Shown piece by piece: positions 54,357 to 62,766 of a DNA stretch of 64,000 nt (the first letter of the stretch is position 1; every line of letters begins with the position of its first letter). The position numbers and the translations under genes were made by a program. The stretch comes from an uncultured Faecalibacterium sp. (GTDB lineage Bacteria > Bacillota > Clostridia > Oscillospirales > Ruminococcaceae): NCBI GenBank assembly GCA_934524985.1, contig CAKSYT010000005.1, positions 62,001-126,000 of the forward strand. Reading direction: 5' to 3'. The notes beneath the pieces are model-generated. The model had not been told where the DNA came from. It was given only the letters and a program-made list of their open reading frames with translations, and did not search any database.

Positions 54357-54509
54357 GGAGAAAAGCCCCTTTCTTTTTTCTGCCCCTTGCCGCCCCCTGC
54401 ATTTTGCACAGGGGGGGGGTAGGGGTGTGGTTTGTGTTCGGACTAATGCGTAAACTTTGCGCTGGGCGGGCGGGGTTTTAGCTCCGGGCGTCCGGCAGGG
54501 AAGTGCAGT

Positions 54510-57500
54510 TTAATCATCTGCCCTCCCTTCGCGTCTGCGCTTGCGGTGGATAAAACTATATGCCAGCGCAGACAGCATCATTGTGCCGCCCACGGCTGTA
54601 AACGGGAGTGTACCGGCCCCGCCGGTAGAGGGGAGTTCGTAGCCGGTGTTGTCTTTTTCCTTGTTGGTCAGCGTAAGCAGACCGCCGTTTTCAACACCGG
54701 TTGTGTTGCTGTCGCTGTAAATTACATCATACTTGTTACCGGTAGAAGCTTCCTCAATGTAGTAGAGGTAGCCATCTTCCAAGTTGTTGTAGGTAAATGT
54801 CCAACTGTTGGTATTGTCCAAGATGATATTTTGTACAAATATGCCGTTTGTGCGCGTACCGCTTGTGCCGTCCTTTGCATACTTGTACAGCTTGACAGTA
54901 ACAGAAGTTTCTTCAGTCGGGTTCATACTTTGGCCGTTTTTATTGACCCAGAATTTCTGAATAGTCAACTGGCTACGGTCATTCTTGATATACAGGTCAT
55001 GAGCGGTACCGTATTGGTAAACAATGACATTCTCAAATTGCGGTACGTCCTCACCGGGCTGAATATTCTTACCAACGACCTTATTATAAAGTTCCTGATC
55101 GGTACCAGTCCAAGCATTTGGTGCCCAGACGAAGTAATAGGCAACGTCACTCTCGCGGTAGCCAGCAGGCGGGTCGGTTTCCGTCAGGCGGTACAACGTG
55201 GTAGCGTTCATGGTTACACTAGTAGAAGAGCCAACATAAATTGCAACCTTGCCGTTGGAATCTGTGCGCATGGTCTGGTTCTTATCGGTTTCCCACTTGC
55301 CGGTTTCAGGGTTGAAGCGGCTCAGAGTAAATTCGGCATCTTCCAAGCCTACCTTCTGGTTCAGGCTATCCACTTTGTGGATCGTCAGCAGACCTTGTTC
55401 AACCTTAGCCCAGCCGTTTACTTCATCAAGCTTTTTGGACGTCTCAGACGCCCATTTGCCTTCCAGATTAGCGGTGTTTTTCAGCTCGACATTTTGGTTT
55501 TTGGCATCCGTGTCATAACTGTACTTTAACACAAAGGCACGCTCGTCGGGAATGGTGAGTACCATGGTATACACGTTTTCACCGGCTTCATTGACGGAGG
55601 TGGAATAAGAGAAGGTGTAGGAGTTATCCGACAACGGATTGTCCAGATCATTGGCATCATACAACTTGACGGATTCCAGATCCAGCGTTGCAGCAAAGCC
55701 TTTTTGTACGGTCAACGTATCGGTCAGGGTGAGGTAATTTTTACCCGGAACCAGATTTTTACCGGTAGGATTGATCTTGATCGTATAGTCTGCACCATTG
55801 GTTTTGGCGCCAGAAGTATTTTCAGACTGCTGGCCGCTCTTTTCCAGAACATTTACCACACGGTTGACGGTTGCGGTTGCATCGTCCGAATGACCGTTCC
55901 AGCTGACCGTATTGATGTAGTCATGGGTCGTTGTTTCCGGGTCACGCCAGACGGAATCTTCCGAAGTGGTATCCAGCTCTACGGTGTAGCGGATCAGGAA
56001 ACCCTTTATCTTCAGAGAACCGGCATCACCTGTTTCTAGTTTTTGAAGGTGTTTAAAATTAAAATCAAGTGTCTGACCGCTGGAAGCATTACCGGTGGTT
56101 TGTGCATCAAAGAACGTAGCATCCCTCAGGTCATGCGCCTGAGGAAGTTTAGGAGTTTTATTGCCATTAACGTAATCATATTGGTTATATAGAATGTTCC
56201 AGAAATCACCATTTTTATACCAGAAGGTGGCTTCAGCGGAACCGTCTACATAGGTTACGCCCTCCGGCAGCTTATCAGTAACAGTGATGGTATCATCCAT
56301 AAAGGTGTCATCACTATTTTTTCGTTCCGACACATCCACAAGAACCTGATAGTACAGATACGTCTTGCCGTCATTATTGTAGCTGACGGTTGCGGTCTTT
56401 CCGTACTGATTGTTACCAGAACCAGTGCTGATATTATTCTGTTTTATGCCGCTTACACCCTTTTTGATCTCAGAAGGTGTGTCAGGGGTCTTTTTCTCGT
56501 ACGAATAATAAGCAGAAGTACCGGCCTTATTTTCGTACTGGACCTTTTTATCGTTCGGAACACCGGTCACATCCACATAGGTATAGTAATCGTTGATTAT
56601 CAATTCCTTAATGTGTTTGTCGCCTTTATAGTTGTTGGTAAGCTCGATTTTGAACGCTTGAACCTTTTTCGTCCTATCATTCGCTGGGATCTCAAGGTCA
56701 GAAGTCATATATTGATCGTGATTATCACTATAATATGTGATCTTGATACCAATACCAGCAGCAACAGCTTCCTGATAACTCAGAGAAGTACCGTCCGTGC
56801 AGTTAAAGTACAGATGACTCTTGAGCCTAGTATCCAACTCAGCGGCGATCCCGTAGTGAGCACCTTCATCAGGCTTGTTAGGCGTATAAATATAGTCCGT
56901 GATCGTTTTCTTATCCCAGTTGTTCGGGACAGCCGTTGTGATCTTCCAATAGGCTTTATAGATATTTGCCTTATCGGTTTCCTCCAAGGTACTCTTGGTA
57001 GCTGCTTTATTCAGGTTCCAGCCACGGTCTTTTACCTCTGCTTCGCTATAAGTAGAACCACCCGGAACAGAGGCTTCGTTTCTGACTTTTTGGCCTACGG
57101 TGGCAGGCGCGGTGGTCGTGTAAGTGAACTTATACTCCTCACCGGTAGCAGCTCTGGGGAACATATATTCAAAACTGCTTTGTCCACTCACACCAGTGAT
57201 CGTATCAAAGAGCGTTTCATCACCATAGTAGCGATGCAGCTTTTCGGTAACCTTGATATCGCCAACAATGGTCTGACCAGCTGTTTTAATAACGTCGTTC
57301 AGGGTGTAGCCTTTGGGAATGGTGCCGCCGTTGTAGTTAGTCACGGTGACTACCCATGTGATCAGGTTGGTATCCGGGTCGTAGGTACCACTCTTGAAAA
57401 GAAGAGCATTGTGCTGGATCCACGGTGTAACAGGCTTTTCATCATTCGTCCGTGCACTATTATTGTTGATGACGTAACTGCCATCCGCAGCGGGATTTGT

Positions 57501-59825
57501 TTTGTTGACTTCAACATCATAGGTCAAAATATACTGTTCGCCTTTTGACATTGCAGGCAGACCAGTAATCTCGAAGCCATTGTTATCAGGATTCTTGGTT
57601 AAAGTGTATTTGCTCGCATCAATAGGGTTGCCATTTTTATCTTTTAGCGTGAAAGAATCCCACTTGTAAGAAGTAGAGGTAGAGGTAGTATTATTCAGCT
57701 TATCCTTAATATATACTTCACCATTCCAGCCATTATCCGAGGTAACGGTAACAGTATAATGGATAATCGTTTTTCCGCTTATGGATTCATCAATGGAACC
57801 GGTCTTGTTGATCCTGATATCCTTCGGGTCGGTTACCTTGATGGTGACACTGCTGCCGGGGAAGCTGATGCTGCCGCCATCGCCAAGTTTTTCGGTCGTA
57901 ACTTTTGCTTCCAAGCCAAAGGAACCTTTAAAAGGCTGGTGGGCGTCAAAATCATCGTTGAGATGCAGGGTGACAAGGCCGGTCTTGGAAACATCCATTT
58001 TACCAATAACCTTACCGCTCTGGGTGATATCCTGCCCCTGAATGGCAGTGCTCAGATAGATACCGGTAGGCAGCTGATAAGTCAGACTGCGGTTTGTATC
58101 TGTCTCATTAAAGGTATTAGCAGGAATAGAAAAATTGTAATCCAGAACGACCTTGTCGCCAGTCTTCAGGTCGATCGAGCTGCCGGTCTGCACCACATTA
58201 TTGATCGTGATCGTAGTGCCAGTGATCCAGCTTTCCTGCAACGTGGTCGCGGTGCTTACGGTCGTGGGTTCACCCGCCAGCAAAAGCATATCGGATGCTT
58301 GCAGTGCGCCGTCAACGGCAGAGGAGAGCATCTCGTCTGCATACTGGGCATAGGCAACATCCACCACGCCCAGAACCTCGGCGTTGGAAAGGGTGACCTC
58401 AGCCACCTTGCCGTCCACGTCGCCGGAGATAACGGTCAGCGTGTTCTCGTCTGCTTCGCTCACGATGCCCACGGTCTCCACGGGCTGAGCATCGGTCACG
58501 GTGGTGGTCTGTGGCTCGGCAGCAGGGGAGACTACGCTGGGCGCAGCGGTGTCGGTGGTATCGGGAGTGGTCACACTGTCGGTGGTGGTATCCAGCGCAG
58601 CCGTGCCGGAACCTTCAAGCTCTGCGCCGTTTTCGCCATCGGCGTCCATGCTGAACAGGTCGTCCAGACCGTCCGCTGCACCATCGGCGCTGCTGTCCAC
58701 AGCCACGGTGCGGGTGACGTACTTATTATAAATAACGATGTCGCCCACATCGGCGGAACTGCCGTCCTCGCCGTCCAGCAGCCATTCCATGTCGCTCATG
58801 GAGCTGCGCAGGGCAAGCACGCTGGCCTCCTGCGGGATGGCGCTCTGGGGGATACCGGCGTACTTCAGGCAGTAAGAGAGGAACATCACGTCCCACTCGC
58901 CGTAGGGGTTGCCGTAGGACTGACCGTAGCGGGAGTAGTAGCGCAGGGTCACGCCGTCCGCGGGGTCAATCTCAAAGTTTTTCTCGCTCTGCTCGTAGCC
59001 CAGCTGGGTTTTTGCCACGCTGACCAGATCCTCGGCCCAGTTGCCGGAGATCACGGCCTCGGCGTTGGCGGCCTGCCACTCCTCGGGGGTCTCAAGGTCG
59101 GCGGAAGTGTCGCTCAGGCAGGCTACGGTGTGCTGATGCTCCGGCAGGGGGCAGGTGAGCACTTCCTCGTAGCAGGCATCGGTGTGGTGGTGGTAGATGG
59201 GCTCCACGGTGTCCACCATCGGTGCCAGCGCCACGGGCTCGGCCACAGCCATAGCAGCCAATGCGGCGCTCTGGGTGGGCTCCACCACCTGCTCCACAAG
59301 CTCGCCTTCCTGCAGGCCGCAGGTCAACTCGTACTCGGTGGTATAGCAGCTTTCGTCGTGGGTATGCTCAAATTTTTCGCAGATCAGGCTGCCGTCCTCG
59401 GGGTCGAAGCAGTCGTCACCGTGGACGTGCTCTTCCTCCATGCAGGTCAGGGTCTGCACCTCAGTGTAGCAGTCGTCGGTGTGCTCGTGGGGCACAAACT
59501 CGATCTGCGGCTCCAGCGACAGCGGCATGATATCTTCCTCGGCGCTGGGCTGGTCGGCCTCGGCGGCGGCCACTTCGGCTGCATTTTCAAGCTCGCCTTC
59601 CTCGTAACCGCAGGTCAGCACCTTGGTGTAGCAATCAGCCGTGTGGGTGTGCTCCTCCTCGCCGCACTGGTACTGCGCGGTCATAGAAATGCCCACGCCG
59701 TGCAGCTGCCAGTTGACGAACAGGGTGGTGATCATGGCAAGCGCCAGCACGAATGCGGTATAGCGCCGCAGGGTGTGCCGGTTCTCGCGGAACCGCTCCA
59801 TGTACGTTTTAAGGATGTCGTTCAT
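54510..59825 (-). CDS. giant LPXTG pilus tip adhesin with degenerate CHAP-like domain
   Basis: A 1771-residue surface protein. It has an N-terminal membrane-spanning signal (TAFVLALAMITTLFVNW). Between residues 55 and 240 are six HxHxxxC units (HTHTADC, HEHTDDC, HVHGDDC, HTHDESC, HHHTDAC, HQHTVAC). A CHAP-like domain begins near 263. A long series of Cna-B/isopeptide-type beta domains follows, then the sorting signal LPSTG, a helix and KRRRE. In the CHAP-like part the nucleophile position is Asp312 (YGEWDVMFLSYC) and the His position is Thr (ETVGIVSE); an acidic insertion of about 90 residues splits the domain. It is probably a binding tip rather than a hydrolase. The central portion is A/T-rich. 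Confidence 0.9.
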   Translation of the reverse strand: MNDILKTYMERFRENRHTLRRYTAFVLALAMITTLFVNWQLHGVGISMTAQYQCGEEEHTHTADCYTKVLTCGYEEGELENAAEVAAAEADQPSAEEDIMPLSLEPQIEFVPHEHTDDCYTEVQTLTCMEEEHVHGDDCFDPEDGSLICEKFEHTHDESCYTTEYELTCGLQEGELVEQVVEPTQSAALAAMAVAEPVALAPMVDTVEPIYHHHTDACYEEVLTCPLPEHQHTVACLSDTSADLETPEEWQAANAEAVISGNWAEDLVSVAKTQLGYEQSEKNFEIDPADGVTLRYYSRYGQSYGNPYGEWDVMFLSYCLKYAGIPQSAIPQEASVLALRSSMSDMEWLLDGEDGSSADVGDIVIYNKYVTRTVAVDSSADGAADGLDDLFSMDADGENGAELEGSGTAALDTTTDSVTTPDTTDTAAPSVVSPAAEPQTTTVTDAQPVETVGIVSEADENTLTVISGDVDGKVAEVTLSNAEVLGVVDVAYAQYADEMLSSAVDGALQASDMLLLAGEPTTVSTATTLQESWITGTTITINNVVQTGSSIDLKTGDKVVLDYNFSIPANTFNETDTNRSLTYQLPTGIYLSTAIQGQDITQSGKVIGKMDVSKTGLVTLHLNDDFDAHQPFKGSFGLEAKVTTEKLGDGGSISFPGSSVTIKVTDPKDIRINKTGSIDESISGKTIIHYTVTVTSDNGWNGEVYIKDKLNNTTSTSTSYKWDSFTLKDKNGNPIDASKYTLTKNPDNNGFEITGLPAMSKGEQYILTYDVEVNKTNPAADGSYVINNNSARTNDEKPVTPWIQHNALLFKSGTYDPDTNLITWVVTVTNYNGGTIPKGYTLNDVIKTAGQTIVGDIKVTEKLHRYYGDETLFDTITGVSGQSSFEYMFPRAATGEEYKFTYTTTAPATVGQKVRNEASVPGGSTYSEAEVKDRGWNLNKAATKSTLEETDKANIYKAYWKITTAVPNNWDKKTITDYIYTPNKPDEGAHYGIAAELDTRLKSHLYFNCTDGTSLSYQEAVAAGIGIKITYYSDNHDQYMTSDLEIPANDRTKKVQAFKIELTNNYKGDKHIKELIINDYYTYVDVTGVPNDKKVQYENKAGTSAYYSYEKKTPDTPSEIKKGVSGIKQNNISTGSGNNQYGKTATVSYNNDGKTYLYYQVLVDVSERKNSDDTFMDDTITVTDKLPEGVTYVDGSAEATFWYKNGDFWNILYNQYDYVNGNKTPKLPQAHDLRDATFFDAQTTGNASSGQTLDFNFKHLQKLETGDAGSLKIKGFLIRYTVELDTTSEDSVWRDPETTTHDYINTVSWNGHSDDATATVNRVVNVLEKSGQQSENTSGAKTNGADYTIKINPTGKNLVPGKNYLTLTDTLTVQKGFAATLDLESVKLYDANDLDNPLSDNSYTFSYSTSVNEAGENVYTMVLTIPDERAFVLKYSYDTDAKNQNVELKNTANLEGKWASETSKKLDEVNGWAKVEQGLLTIHKVDSLNQKVGLEDAEFTLSRFNPETGKWETDKNQTMRTDSNGKVAIYVGSSTSVTMNATTLYRLTETDPPAGYRESDVAYYFVWAPNAWTGTDQELYNKVVGKNIQPGEDVPQFENVIVYQYGTAHDLYIKNDRSQLTIQKFWVNKNGQSMNPTEETSVTVKLYKYAKDGTSGTRTNGIFVQNIILDNTNSWTFTYNNLEDGYLYYIEEASTGNKYDVIYSDSNTTGVENGGLLTLTNKEKDNTGYELPSTGGAGTLPFTAVGGTMMLSALAYSFIHRKRRREGRADD

Positions 59826-59847
59826 AACGGAATACCTCCTCCCGGGG

Positions 59848-60438
59848 TCAGTGGATCAACGAGAAGCTGGACAGGGGCCATACCCTCAAGAAAACCCTGC
59901 CCACGATCTGGCTTTTTTCAACGCAGCCTATCACGCTGCTGCGGCTGTCGATGGAAGTGGCGCGGTGGTCGCCCAGCACGAAGTAGCGGTTTTCCGGCAC
60001 CTGATAGGGGAACCGGATGTCGCATTCGCCCACGGTCAGCGCGTCCACATAGGGTTCGTCCAGCGCCACGCCGTTTACCGAGACCACGCCGTTCACGTCC
60101 ATATCGATCACATCACCGGGCTGCCCGATGATGCGCTTGAGCAGCAGCTTGTTCTGCCAGTAAAACCCGCACAGCTCGCCGTTTTCAATGTGGTTGGATT
60201 TTACCAGCAGGATAATGTCCTTATCATTCAACGTAGGGTACATGCTGTCGCCGGAGACCTGAAGCACCGGCAGAAACAGCGTAGCCAGCAGCACGGCTGC
60301 TGCGGCCACCACCACCAGAATATAGATCGTACTGCGCAGCACCCGCTGGTAGCGGTTCTGGTACGCAAGACGCTCACGTTCTGCGGCCACTTCCTCGGTG
60401 GAAGGGATGGAAGCGAACCGGATATCGCGTTTTTTCAT
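59848..60438 (-). CDS. lepB: signal peptidase I of the pilus operon
   Basis: A 196-residue type I signal peptidase with one membrane helix (TIYILVVVAAAAVLLATLFL). The catalytic Ser is in SGDSMYPTL, the Lys in LLLKRIIGQPGDVI, and the late family motif GDHRATSIDSR is present. Dedicated signal peptidases occur in several pilus islands and may process or help assemble pilins. The ATG at 60438 overlaps the stop of the coiled-coil gene upstream (ATGA). Confidence 0.94.
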   Translation of the reverse strand: MKKRDIRFASIPSTEEVAAERERLAYQNRYQRVLRSTIYILVVVAAAAVLLATLFLPVLQVSGDSMYPTLNDKDIILLVKSNHIENGELCGFYWQNKLLLKRIIGQPGDVIDMDVNGVVSVNGVALDEPYVDALTVGECDIRFPYQVPENRYFVLGDHRATSIDSRSSVIGCVEKSQIVGRVFLRVWPLSSFSLIH

Positions 60439-60974
60439 GTTTCCTCCGAAGGCAGGCCGTCAGTGCTGCGGTACTGATCCAGCAGCTCGTTGGCCTTGCG
60501 GTCAAATGCCTGCCAGCGCTGCTGCACCTCCTGCTCGGCGCGCTCTACCATGGCCTTGCAGTCGGCCTCGGTCTGGGTGCGCTTTTGCGCGGCGGCGGCG
60601 GTCATGGCATCGCATTCCTGCTGCGCCTGCGCCTTCAGGCTGTCGGCGTCTGCCTGTGCCTGTTCCAGAATGCGTTTGGCCTCGCTGCGCGCCTGCGAAA
60701 GGGTGTTGGCGGCGGTGGCGTTGGTGTCCGCAAGGCTGGCCTGCACCGAGTGCAGATAGTCATCGGCGGCGGCCTGCGCGGCGGCGAACACGTTGTTCAG
60801 CTCCAGCGCGGCCTGCGCGATGGAACCGGCGCTTTCCAGCCGGAGCTGCCGGTCCTGCAGCTGCGCGGTGAGCGCGGCGTTCTGCGCCTTGAGCTGGTCC
60901 TCGCTCTGTTTCAGCGCGTAGATGATCTCTATCAATTCAGCGCGGTGCATTCGCCGCAGTTCACGATCTGCCAT
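60435..60974 (-). CDS. coiled-coil protein of unknown function, first gene of pilus operon
   Basis: A 179-residue cytoplasmic protein with no signal peptide. From about residue 15 to 165 it is a heptad-rich, Ala/Gln/Glu-rich coiled coil (for example KQSEDQLKAQNAALTAQLQD and EAKRILEQAQADADSLKAQA). The N-terminus MADRELRRMHRAELIEIIY is a short helical cap. The pattern resembles DivIVA- or ATP-synthase-b-like proteins, but no family is assigned. It overlaps lepB, so it belongs to the pilus transcript. A scaffold locating pilus assembly is a guess. Confidence 0.78.
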   Translation of the reverse strand: MADRELRRMHRAELIEIIYALKQSEDQLKAQNAALTAQLQDRQLRLESAGSIAQAALELNNVFAAAQAAADDYLHSVQASLADTNATAANTLSQARSEAKRILEQAQADADSLKAQAQQECDAMTAAAAQKRTQTEADCKAMVERAEQEVQQRWQAFDRKANELLDQYRSTDGLPSEET

Positions 60975-61009
60975 TTGCGTACAAACTCCCGAATGTAAGA
61001 TGACGAAAT

Positions 61010-61032
61010 TTCTTTCGGAAATTCCGAAAGAA
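61010..61032. promoter_or_regulatory. palindrome in the pilus leader
   Basis: Perfect inverted repeat TTCTTTCGGAA-A-TTCCGAAAGAA (11-bp arms, 1-nt spacer), about 35 nt upstream of the coiled-coil gene start and downstream of its promoter. The short spacer suits a protein operator rather than an RNA hairpin. Confidence 0.5.
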
Positions 61033-61108
61033 CTTAAAGAAATTGCCTGAAAAATCGCTTGCCGTCACGCTATTTGCGCGGCCGGAGAGATCTTTTATAA
61101 GCTATCTT

Positions 61109-61137
61109 ATTGTAACACATCTCCCGTAACAACAATA
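61109..61137 (-). promoter_or_regulatory. candidate promoter of the pilus operon
   Basis: Minus-strand -10 TACAAT (61109-61114). The -35 is weak: TATTGT at 17-nt or TTGTTG at 15-nt spacing. The whole interval 60975-61378 is A/T-rich and gene-free. The weak -35 hints at activator control. Confidence 0.5.
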
Positions 61138-61194
61138 TAACAAATCGGACACAAAATCAAGAGATAAAGCCGAAAAAATATCGCAAAATTTTTT

Positions 61195-61210
61195 GTTTTA
61201 TGTGTAAAAC
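61195..61210. promoter_or_regulatory. palindrome upstream of the pilus promoter
   Basis: Perfect inverted repeat GTTTTA-TGTG-TAAAAC (6-bp arms, 4-nt spacer), about 60 nt upstream of the putative pilus -35. This is a plausible activator site; ownership is unknown. Confidence 0.4.
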
Positions 61211-61312
61211 ACCTAAAAAGAAGGCAATAAACCGCAAAGTTGTTAAAATTTTCCTTCATAATTCTGGCTTGTGAAGTTCTGCACAGTAGTGTACTGAACT
61301 GCTGCGTCTACG

Positions 61313-61355
61313 AAAAACGGGAGCCGCACTTTTTCGGAAAAAGCGCGGCTCCCGT
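61313..61355 (-). terminator. intrinsic terminator after the double-glycine peptide gene
   Basis: Arms ACGGGAGCCGC/GCGGCTCCCGT with inner CTTTTTC/GGAAAAAG, followed on the minus strand by TTTTT. Confidence 0.9.
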
Positions 61356-61378
61356 ATCCAAACTTTGGGGTGATCCTT

Positions 61379-61612
61379 TTACTTGCCAAAGCTGCCCAGC
61401 AGGCTGTTCAGCGATACAAAGGACTGGTAGATGACGTTGACGTTGTTGATGATGGAGCTTGCACCGGAGAAGATGCGGGCGATGTAGTTGAACACCTTGC
61501 CGATGTCCAGGAAGGACTGGTAAGCGTTGCTGGCACCGCCGTCCAGATAGGTCATCTCCTCGGCTTCGATGGCGGAATAGCTGGCGGGCATTTTCATGGT
61601 AGAAGTAGTCAT
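61379..61612 (-). CDS. double-glycine leader peptide (bacteriocin- or signal-like precursor)
   Basis: A 77-residue peptide from ATG 61612, preceded by aaaggg. Residues 1-26 form a leader ending IEAEEMTYLDGG, which fits the double-glycine rule (Glu at 18-19, Met20, Leu23, Gly25-Gly26). Such leaders are cut by peptidase-containing ABC exporters. The 51-residue core has no Cys and is amphipathic and Gly/Ser/Asn-rich, with GKVFNYIARIFSGASSIINN. It follows the InlB-repeat gene by 46 nt and ends at a terminator. No exporter or immunity gene is next to it. The class cannot be stated. Confidence 0.82.
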   Translation of the reverse strand: MTTSTMKMPASYSAIEAEEMTYLDGGASNAYQSFLDIGKVFNYIARIFSGASSIINNVNVIYQSFVSLNSLLGSFGK

Positions 61613-61658
61613 GGTAAGATCCCTTTCTTCAATGGTATCATTGCGTTTACAGCAGTGT

Positions 61659-62117
61659 TCAGAACATGGTGGCGACCAGCAGGGTGGTAAGCAGGGCACC
61701 GGCCACAAGTGCGGGCCCTACATACTTTTGCCACTGGACGGCGGCGGGCTGGGTGGTGGGCTGCGGCACGGTAGTGGTACCGGCCTTGGCAGTCCAGTGG
61801 GCGTAGATGGTGGCGTCGGAGGTGAACACGGTGGAGGTGGTCACCTTGCTGCCGCCCACCGGCTCGGTGTACCAGCCGTCAAAGGTGTAGCCCGTCATGG
61901 TAGGCTGCTCGGGCGTGCTCTCCAGCTTGCCGGACAGGTTCGTGTAGGTGACCACAGTAGAGCAGATGCCGCCTTGGGCATCCATACCAATGGCGTACAC
62001 GTTCTCTTCCTTTTTGCTCCCTGAAGTTTTGTCGGCAGCAAATGCAGCCGGCAGTGCGCAGCACAGCAGCGTGAACAGGCAAAGCCCGACCACCAGCGTT
62101 TTCAGGAATTTTTTCAT
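61659..62117 (-). CDS. secreted protein with one InlB-type B-repeat and C-terminal membrane helix
   Basis: A 152-residue protein. The signal peptide is LKTLVVGLCLFTLLCCALPAAFA. A single Listeria-Bacteroides (InlB B) repeat lies near residues 70-115, with its hallmark MTGYTFDGWYTEPVGGSKV and ATIYAHWTA. A Thr/Pro linker (TTVPQPTTQPAAVQ) leads to a C-terminal helix (VGPALVAGALLTTLLVATMF) that would anchor it in the membrane. It is first in a two-gene unit with the double-glycine peptide. A role in display, immunity or export of that peptide is inferred only from adjacency. Confidence 0.82.
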   Translation of the reverse strand: MKKFLKTLVVGLCLFTLLCCALPAAFAADKTSGSKKEENVYAIGMDAQGGICSTVVTYTNLSGKLESTPEQPTMTGYTFDGWYTEPVGGSKVTTSTVFTSDATIYAHWTAKAGTTTVPQPTTQPAAVQWQKYVGPALVAGALLTTLLVATMF

Positions 62118-62487
62118 GAGATCCCTCGCTTTCCTTCACAAAGATGGAGACACTGCCCCGCCCGAGCGCAGCCCGGACGCAGGAGAAGTTTCTTCAACTT
62201 ATTTTTATCACATCCAGTGTACCAGAAGCGCAACAAAAAATACAGTCTTTTGAGAAAATAATAAGAAAAATCAAGAAAAAAATAAATTTCACCTTTGCAA
62301 GATGAATCTTATGCCCCTACGGACTGTGTTTTTTGAAAAACGCATCCCGCAAAACTTACCTTTCGTAAAAACATGGCAGGATATGGAAAACGCAAAACCC
62401 CTGCCGCAAAGCCCCAAAAACGACCTAAACTGCCGCAAATGCAGCGGGCGGCGCGCAGAAAAAAGCTGCAAAAACACGGCGCACCTC
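62118..62487. other. gene-free A/T-rich interval upstream of the InlB-repeat gene
   Basis: No credible gene is seen. The stretch about 62190-62290 is strongly A/T-rich and would hold the promoter of the minus-strand unit. A TACACT -10-like box (plus-strand AGTGTA near 62215) lacks a good -35. Confidence 0.5.
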
Positions 62488-62516
62488 TTGTGGAACGGCG
62501 GAAAATATGGTATACT
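62488..62516 (+). promoter_or_regulatory. tRNA-Gln promoter
   Basis: TTGTGG at 62488-62493, 17-nt spacer, TATACT at 62511-62516, 11 nt before the tRNA. Confidence 0.75.
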
Positions 62517-62527
62517 ATTTTGCATGA

Positions 62528-62601
62528 TGCGCCATCGCCAAGCGGTAAGGCAGGGGACTTTGACTCCCCCATCGTAGGTTCGACTCCTGCTGGCGCAACC
62601 A
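62528..62601 (+). tRNA. tRNA-Gln (anticodon TTG)
   Basis: A 74-nt cloverleaf: acceptor TGCGCCA pairs with TGGCGCA, the anticodon stem is GGGGA/TCCCC and the loop is CTTTGAC. The anticodon TTG (62560-62562) reads CAA. The T arm has GGTTCGACTCC and CCA is encoded. It is single, not in a cluster. Confidence 0.95.
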
Positions 62602-62604
62602 GAA

Positions 62605-62641
62605 AAAGGCCGTTGTACAGGAGACTGTGCAGCGGCCTTTT
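62605..62641 (+). terminator. intrinsic terminator after tRNA-Gln
   Basis: Hairpin with AAAGGCCG/CGGCCTTT base and TG..CAG/CTG..CA inner pairs, followed by T residues. Confidence 0.85.
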
Positions 62642-62766
62642 CTGCATTCTGCTGCAAAAACAGGCTTTGCACAAAGATTTTACCCGGATTTGATTGCATC
62701 TGCGGGGCGCGGCTACTACAATAATAAGTGTTTTCTCCAACTGAAACAATAAAGGATGCAACGAAC

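Noticed and set aside
58400..59040. Calling the tip protein a cell-wall amidase
   Set aside because: The catalytic Cys and His positions of the CHAP-like region are Asp and Thr.
57759..60131. 790-codon plus-strand frame opposite the tip adhesin and signal peptidase
   Set aside because: The sense strand encodes a coherent LPXTG protein and a complete signal peptidase; the antisense product shows no family feature.
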